This document shows, piece after piece, positions 54,319-58,103 of a stretch of DNA of 58,103 nucleotides; positions within the stretch are counted from its first letter, which is position 1, and the number at the start of each line of letters is the position of its first letter. The stretch comes from JBEHYA01 sp048498415 (lineage in GTDB: Bacteria; Pseudomonadota; Alphaproteobacteria; UBA9219; RGZA01). Location: contig JBEHYA010000002.1 in assembly GCA_048498415.1 (NCBI GenBank), forward strand, positions 1-58,103, given 5' to 3'. Position numbers and translations under genes: made by a program. The notes beneath the pieces were generated by a model. The model was not told the DNA's origin, did no database searches, and saw nothing but the letters and a program-made list of their open reading frames with translations.

Positions 54319-54633
54319 TTAGGCGGCACTGATGCCGGTGATGCGCAGCACCGTCTGGTGCTGGCGGTGACCGTTCTTGCGGCGCGAGTTCTGGCGGCGG
54401 CGCTTCTTGAAGACCAGAACCTTCTTGGTCTTCTCGTGGCCAACCACTTCGGCGCTCACTTTGGCGCCCTTGATCATGGGCGAGCCAAACGTAGAGTTGG
54501 AACCATCGCCCAGCATGACGACATCGGTGATGTTGATGGTCTTGCCGGCTTCGGCGTCCATCTTTTCAACGCGGACAACGTCGCCATTCGCGACCTTGTA
54601 TTGCTTTCCGCCGCAGCTGATGATTGCGAACAT
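54319..54633 (-). CDS. rplU: 50S ribosomal protein L21
   Basis: Ribosomal protein binding 23S rRNA. The 104-residue product begins MFAIISCGGKQYKVANGDVV and has RVEKMDAEAGKTINITDVVM and the basic segment HEKTKKVLVFKKRRRQNSRR with KNGHRQHQTVLRITGI. All are diagnostic. It starts its own transcript from the promoter at 54720-54749 after a ~80-base leader. Confidence 0.99.
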   Translation of the reverse strand: MFAIISCGGKQYKVANGDVVRVEKMDAEAGKTINITDVVMLGDGSNSTFGSPMIKGAKVSAEVVGHEKTKKVLVFKKRRRQNSRRKNGHRQHQTVLRITGISAA

Positions 54634-54654
54634 GATAAATTTCCTAAGTCTCTA

Positions 54655-54695
54655 AAACAAAAAAACCAGCTTTACGCCCCGGGCTAATCCCGTGG
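54655..54695 (-). promoter_or_regulatory. Candidate attenuator in the L21 leader
   Basis: On the minus strand the leader carries AAACCA...TGGTTTTTTT with an internal CGGG-ATTAG-CCCG hairpin, resembling an intrinsic terminator ahead of rplU. L21 leaders are known autoregulatory elements in some bacteria, but I cannot match this to a described leader. Confidence 0.35.
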
Positions 54696-54719
54696 TTTAA
54701 AGCCGTTAAACGTGGGGCT

Positions 54720-54749
54720 TTGATACAGAAATAGGGGGGCCGGAGTCAA
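54720..54749 (-). promoter_or_regulatory. Sigma70-type promoter of rplU-rpmA
   Basis: Minus strand TTGACT (rc 54744-54749), 18-base spacer, TATCAA (rc 54720-54725). It starts a transcript of about 80 leader bases before the rplU ATG and overlaps the intergenic gap after the TPR-glycosyltransferase gene. Confidence 0.6.
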
Positions 54750-54762
54750 ATTCTTTCAGTTT

Positions 54763-56592
54763 TCAGGCTGAAATAGCCATTTCCGTGCCAAGCGCCTGCT
54801 TAACCTTTTCAACCACCTGCGGCCAATTCCCTAAGTTTTCCTGCCGGAACAGGCGCAAACTGGGGTACCAGGGGCTGTCATCCCGGTTCATGAGCCAGCG
54901 CCAGTCGGGGGATAATGTGACAAGCGTCCATACCTTAACGCCCAGCGCGCCGGCCAAATGGGCCGGGGCCGAATCAACCGTGATGAGTAAATCCAGCTGC
55001 TCAAGGAATGCGGCGGTGTCGGCCAGGTTCTGAATGCGGGGCGCGAGATCGGTCACATTATATTCGCGCATCAATTGAAGATCGGCGTCTTTGGCTTTGT
55101 ATTGCAACGAGAAAAACTGAACGCCGGGTGTGGCCAGCAGGGGCTTTAATGTAGCCAGCGGCACGGAGCGCTCATGGTCGCGTTTATGCTGCGGGTTACC
55201 CGACCAGACGAGACCAACCTTAAACCCGCCTTTGGGCAACTGGTATTCCGCTAAATCTTTCTTAGGGTTTGGCAGGTAAGCGCCGCCGGCAGAAAGCGTG
55301 TTGATATTGAGGCCAAGGAGGCCCGGTAAATCCATACCGCCCACAGCAAAATCAACGCCCGCCGGCACGTCGCGGTTTTTGATATCCCACAGCAGAACCT
55401 TATCCGCGCCATGCCAGTTTTCCAGCAACGCATATAAAGGCGCGCGCGCGTAATACCACACCTTGGCGCCGCGCGCTTTCAGGGCAGGGATGAAGCGGAG
55501 CATTTGCAGGCTATCACCAAAACCTTGTTCTTCATGCACCAGAATGGTTTTGCCTTTGAGATCGCGGCCATCCCACATGGGCGCATTGAGGCGAAGGTTT
55601 TTGAATTTTTCCAGCGCACTCCAGCGCCAGCGGTAGCGGCGGAAGCCTTCCGCCAAATTGCCCTTCACCAGCATCACCATGGAACGGTTCCACGGCGCGG
55701 TAACAAACGAGGGATCAAGCATAAACGCCTGCCCATAACTGTCATCCGCCGCGCCAAAGCGGTTATTGGCGAGCGCAATCGAGCCATATAAAGACAGCGC
55801 TTCTTCCATATCGGGTTCATGTGCCAATAGCAGCCGCACGATTGATAGCGCAAGGTCGGATTGCTGCTGCAAGACGGCGCTGGCGGCCAACGCCAGCAGC
55901 GCATTTAGCGTATCATCGTCGTATTTCTTCAAGCCATCATCGCTGTTCAGAAATTTGACGATATCACCCGCCGGCAGGTTCAAACGAATTTCTGCTACGC
56001 GCCGTGCGGCAACGAATGCAGCGGGTAAATCATTTTGTTCGAATGCGATATCGTTTTTGGTGAACAAAAGTTGCAGATGATCAGGCGCCATTTGCAACGC
56101 GGCATCCACGGTGCGACGCGCGCCCGCGAGATCCTGCTTTTTCATCAACACCTGCGCGGTGTTGTTCTGCGCGAGAATATGGGCGGGGTTGAGGGCGAGG
56201 GCTTTCTGGTAGCTGCCAAGCGCCGCATCCAGCTTGTTGCCGTGGCGCTGGGCGTTGCCCAGATTATACCAGGCCTCCGCCCATTGCGGCTGCAGCTGCA
56301 CGGCGCGCTGGAAGGCGCTTTCCGCTTCGCTATACCGCGCGGCTTTATCTAACGCGTTGCCATGATGAAAGTGAAACAGCGCAGCGTTGGGATCGATTGA
56401 AAGCGCTTTCTCAATATATTCAATCGCCGGCCCATGCTTTTTAAGTTCCGACAGCACGGTGCCCAGCAGCGCCATGATATCCGGGTTCTGCGGGTCGGCA
56501 TTCAGCGCGGCGCTATAAGCTTTTTCGGCATCAACGAATTGGCCTTGCTGGTGCAGGGCCATGGCGGCTTGTAATAAAGCCGCGGCGCTCAA
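54763..56592 (-). CDS. TPR-repeat glycosyltransferase-like protein
   Basis: Fusion of tetratricopeptide repeats (about residues 1-330, e.g. ALHQQGQFVDAEKAYSAALN, WAEAWYNLGNAQRHGNKLDA, GRAAL-type helices) with a C-terminal domain resembling GT9/heptosyltransferase-like TPR proteins. The C-terminal part has GKTILVHEEQGFGDSLQMLR, FKVGLVWSGNPQHKRDHERS and LDLLITVDSAPAHLAGALGV with WTLVTLSPDWRWLMNRDDSP. These match the common 'TPR plus glycosyltransferase' proteins used in glycosylation of surface structures such as flagellin, but the target here is unknown. Length 609 residues. It overlaps the GT2 gene by four bases, so the two are an operon. Confidence 0.85.
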   Translation of the reverse strand: MSAAALLQAAMALHQQGQFVDAEKAYSAALNADPQNPDIMALLGTVLSELKKHGPAIEYIEKALSIDPNAALFHFHHGNALDKAARYSEAESAFQRAVQLQPQWAEAWYNLGNAQRHGNKLDAALGSYQKALALNPAHILAQNNTAQVLMKKQDLAGARRTVDAALQMAPDHLQLLFTKNDIAFEQNDLPAAFVAARRVAEIRLNLPAGDIVKFLNSDDGLKKYDDDTLNALLALAASAVLQQQSDLALSIVRLLLAHEPDMEEALSLYGSIALANNRFGAADDSYGQAFMLDPSFVTAPWNRSMVMLVKGNLAEGFRRYRWRWSALEKFKNLRLNAPMWDGRDLKGKTILVHEEQGFGDSLQMLRFIPALKARGAKVWYYARAPLYALLENWHGADKVLLWDIKNRDVPAGVDFAVGGMDLPGLLGLNINTLSAGGAYLPNPKKDLAEYQLPKGGFKVGLVWSGNPQHKRDHERSVPLATLKPLLATPGVQFFSLQYKAKDADLQLMREYNVTDLAPRIQNLADTAAFLEQLDLLITVDSAPAHLAGALGVKVWTLVTLSPDWRWLMNRDDSPWYPSLRLFRQENLGNWPQVVEKVKQALGTEMAISA

Positions 56593-57425
56593 TGGTTCAC
56601 CGTTTTGCGCCCGGCCTCGGCCGCCACTTCAATCTCGGTGCTTTCCTCTTCCCGCGCTTTATAGCGTCGCGTAAGCCAGGCAACGCCGATCAAATCAAAT
56701 ATACCATCCAGCGCACGGCGGAAATTGGTGTATTTAGAGACGCCATGCAAACGCGCGCGGTCGTTCACCGGCACGTATTCAACCGGCACATGATATAGGC
56801 GGAACAGCGTGGGCTCGTAGCGGTGGATGTTATCGAAATAAGGGAGGGCCAGATACGCATCGCGGCGGAAGACTTTGAGCGCGCAGCCGGTATCGGGACT
56901 GTCATCCTTCAAAATCGCCCGGCGCAGCGCGTTGGCGGCGCGGCTCGCCCATTTGCGGCTGTTAGTGCCCTGGCGGTTCACACGCACGCCGCTAATGAGC
57001 ACATTCGCATCCACGCCATTTTTCCATGCCACGTCTAAAAGTTTTTTGATATCGGCGGGGTCATTCTGGCCGTCGCCATCCATGGTGACAATCCAGGCGC
57101 CCCGCGCGTTGCGCAGGCCCGTCCACACGCCCTGGCTTTTGCCGTAGCGGCCCTGATGGCTGATCAGGCGGATATGCGGGAACTGCCGCATCGCTTCCAT
57201 GATCTCTTCGCGCGTGGCATCCGTGCTCTGGTCATCGACAAAAATAATCTCGTAGCTGTTTTTCGCCTGCGGGATTGCCTGCAGGGCGTTGGTGAGTTCC
57301 GCGGCCAGCGGCAGCACATTGCCCTGTTCATCGGCCACCGACATCACGACCGAGACCAGCCGGTCGATAGCGGCAACCGGATAACCGGGGCGGTTAAGTT
57401 TTTTATGAACGGAGGGGCTGAGCAT
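56589..57425 (-). CDS. GT2-family glycosyltransferase
   Basis: Cytoplasmic-face glycosyltransferase like dolichol- or undecaprenyl-phosphate sugar transferases. Motifs: LVSVVMSVADEQGNVLPLAA, YEIIFVDDQSTDATREEIME (nucleotide-sugar site), GRYGKSQGVWTGLRNARG, VTMDGDGQNDPADIKKLLD (metal-binding DxD-like) and DTGCALKVFRRDAYLALPY. The C-terminus is charged (EEESTEIEVAAEAGRK) with no membrane spans, so it is likely soluble or peripheral. ATG at 57425 (MLSPSVHKKLN) is chosen; a GTG at 57473 would add 16 residues. No clear ribosome site for either. Confidence 0.88.
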   Translation of the reverse strand: MLSPSVHKKLNRPGYPVAAIDRLVSVVMSVADEQGNVLPLAAELTNALQAIPQAKNSYEIIFVDDQSTDATREEIMEAMRQFPHIRLISHQGRYGKSQGVWTGLRNARGAWIVTMDGDGQNDPADIKKLLDVAWKNGVDANVLISGVRVNRQGTNSRKWASRAANALRRAILKDDSPDTGCALKVFRRDAYLALPYFDNIHRYEPTLFRLYHVPVEYVPVNDRARLHGVSKYTNFRRALDGIFDLIGVAWLTRRYKAREEESTEIEVAAEAGRKTVNH

Positions 57426-57587
57426 GCGGCAAGGATATAACGAATGCGTATGGCAATTCAAAGGCCTGTTCACGCAAAACCCAATGTTTATTGAAGCTTT
57501 GAATATAAAGCAGGGCTTGCAATTAGATATCGTTTTGACTAGTTTGGCCGCCTTCAGGGCTCTGCCTTGAACTCACGAAGACCCAGC

Positions 57588-57664
57588 GCGCCCGTAGCTC
57601 AACTGGATAGAGTATCGGACTACGAATCCGGCGGTTAGAGGTTCGACTCCTCTCGGGCGCGCCA
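57588..57664 (+). tRNA. tRNA-Arg (anticodon ACG)
   Basis: Complete 77-base cloverleaf. Acceptor GCGCCCG (57588-57594) pairs with CGGGCGC (57654-57660), discriminator G57661 and encoded CCA 57662-57664. D-stem GCTC/GAGT and anticodon stem TCGGA/TCCGG around the loop CTACGAA (anticodon ACG at 57622-57624). T-stem AGAGG/CCTCT with TTCGACT. The 3' third is overlapped by the end of the recombinase gene on the other strand. Confidence 0.97.
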
Positions 57665-58103
57665 TTTCTGTACAAAAGCATGAACGTTTTCTCCCTCTTC
57701 ACGGGGGGCCAGAACTGCTGCCTCCAGAACATCCTTGCTAGCGGTAATCCGAACGGTGTCGTCGTTGACCTCAACCGAGCTAACAATCGCCCGGATATAG
57801 GCCCTGCGTGCTGGACTTTCGGGCGAAGCGATTAACTCCTGCATGAGCCGGGTGAACGACGTGAGCTTTTCAGGGGTGACCTCGCCGGAGAATGCCGCGC
57901 GGTCGTGGGCCCGCTCAAGCGCCACCCGGGCGTTCTCACGCTCGGTTTTGATGGCCTTGAGGCGGGCGGTTAGGATGTCGTCCAGCGAGGCTATGCCGCT
58001 TTCGACCATCTTGTAGAGACGCTTCAGCCGATCATCCGCGTCGTCCACCACTTTTTGTAGCTCGATCAGCCTTTCTCTGGCATCTGCCGCCTGCGCGCCA
58101 CGG
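57635..58103 (-). CDS. Large serine recombinase, C-terminal part (start beyond window)
   Basis: The visible ~156 residues match the C-terminal region of site-specific serine recombinases of integrated elements: a coiled-coil (RLIELQKVVDDADDRLKRLY, LDDILTARLKAIKTERENAR), EVTPEKLTSFTRLMQELIA, RRAYIRAIVSSVEVNDDTVR, SKDVLEAAVLAP and VQKWRAREESNL. The frame is open to base 58103, so the catalytic N-terminal domain lies outside the window; the apparent start at 58051 is an internal GTG. The last residues (RAREESNL then stop) are encoded by the reverse complement of the tRNA-Arg T-arm and acceptor, as expected when an element has integrated at the tRNA 3' end. Confidence 0.88.
   Translation of the reverse strand, partial: RGAQAADARERLIELQKVVDDADDRLKRLYKMVESGIASLDDILTARLKAIKTERENARVALERAHDRAAFSGEVTPEKLTSFTRLMQELIASPESPARRAYIRAIVSSVEVNDDTVRITASKDVLEAAVLAPREEGENVHAFVQKWRAREESNL

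Noticed and set aside
57523..57786. Minus-strand open frame spanning tRNA-Arg
   Set aside because: Product is antisense tRNA sequence plus shadow of the recombinase; a typical spurious call across tRNA genes.

Overview
The window is a contiguous, gene-dense stretch of a Gram-negative bacterial chromosome, very probably an alphaproteobacterium. Pointers are the order mraZ-rsmH-ftsL-ftsI-murE-murF-mraY-murD-ftsW-murG-murC-murB-ddl-ftsQ-ftsA-ftsZ followed by lpxC, bamD and recN; a giant (~180 kDa class) NAD-glutamate dehydrogenase; the cluster rplU-rpmA-obgE-proB-proA-nadD-rsfS-rlmH-gpmI-envC-ctpA-deacetylase-rppH; and a GTTC-N7-GTTC SOS-box candidate of the alphaproteobacterial type. LpxC, BamD and an OmpA-type porin show an outer membrane, and the MurE DNPR motif indicates meso-diaminopimelate peptidoglycan. 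Genus cannot be assigned from the sequence alone.

Layout. (1) 1-23593, minus strand: the complete division/cell-wall cluster read right to left from mraZ to ftsZ, with most genes overlapping by 1-4 bases or nearly abutting. After ftsZ come an intrinsic terminator, an unrecognised gene, lpxC, bamD and recN, which runs off the left edge. (2) 23594-25135: an AT-rich patch with a putative mraZ control region (10-bp-phased TGG repeats), a perfect GTTC-N7-GTTC motif, and a divergent gene for an unrecognised single-span membrane protein. (3) 25136-30360: a divergent prephenate dehydratase gene, a J-domain protein, DUF805 and DUF2167 proteins, RNase P RNA (rnpB, minus strand) and an OmpA-family porin. 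(4) 30400-36447: a proline iminopeptidase flanked by two inverted-hairpin (REP/BIME-like) elements, and the NAD-glutamate dehydrogenase. (5) 36611-41023, plus strand: a degenerate EAL protein, a TauE/SafE transporter, a PPC-like domain protein, a DjlA-like J protein and an AmpD-like amidase. (6) 41010-54633, minus strand: a second conserved block for ribosome assembly (L21, L27, ObgE, RsfS, RlmH), proline synthesis (ProB, ProA), NAD synthesis (NadD), glycolysis (GpmI), periplasmic envelope remodelling (EnvC-like, CtpA, deacetylase) and RNA decapping (RppH). Two related four-cysteine secreted proteins and a small membrane protein interrupt it. (7) 54763-58103: a TPR-glycosyltransferase and a GT2 glycosyltransferase, then tRNA-Arg(ACG), whose 3' end is overlapped by the 3' end of a large serine recombinase gene. 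This looks like the edge of an integrated element continuing beyond the window.

Most of the window is well-known housekeeping. The dcw cluster makes lipid II precursors (MurB-F, Ddl, MraY, MurG), polymerises them at the septum (FtsW, FtsI) and builds the divisome (FtsL, FtsQ, FtsA, FtsZ). LpxC and BamD add outer-membrane functions. I see no CRISPR array, transposase or obvious defence system. The least explained parts are the SOS-box gene beside mraZ, the tandem four-cysteine secreted proteins, the degenerate EAL protein, the J-domain protein behind pheA, and the recombinase at tRNA-Arg.
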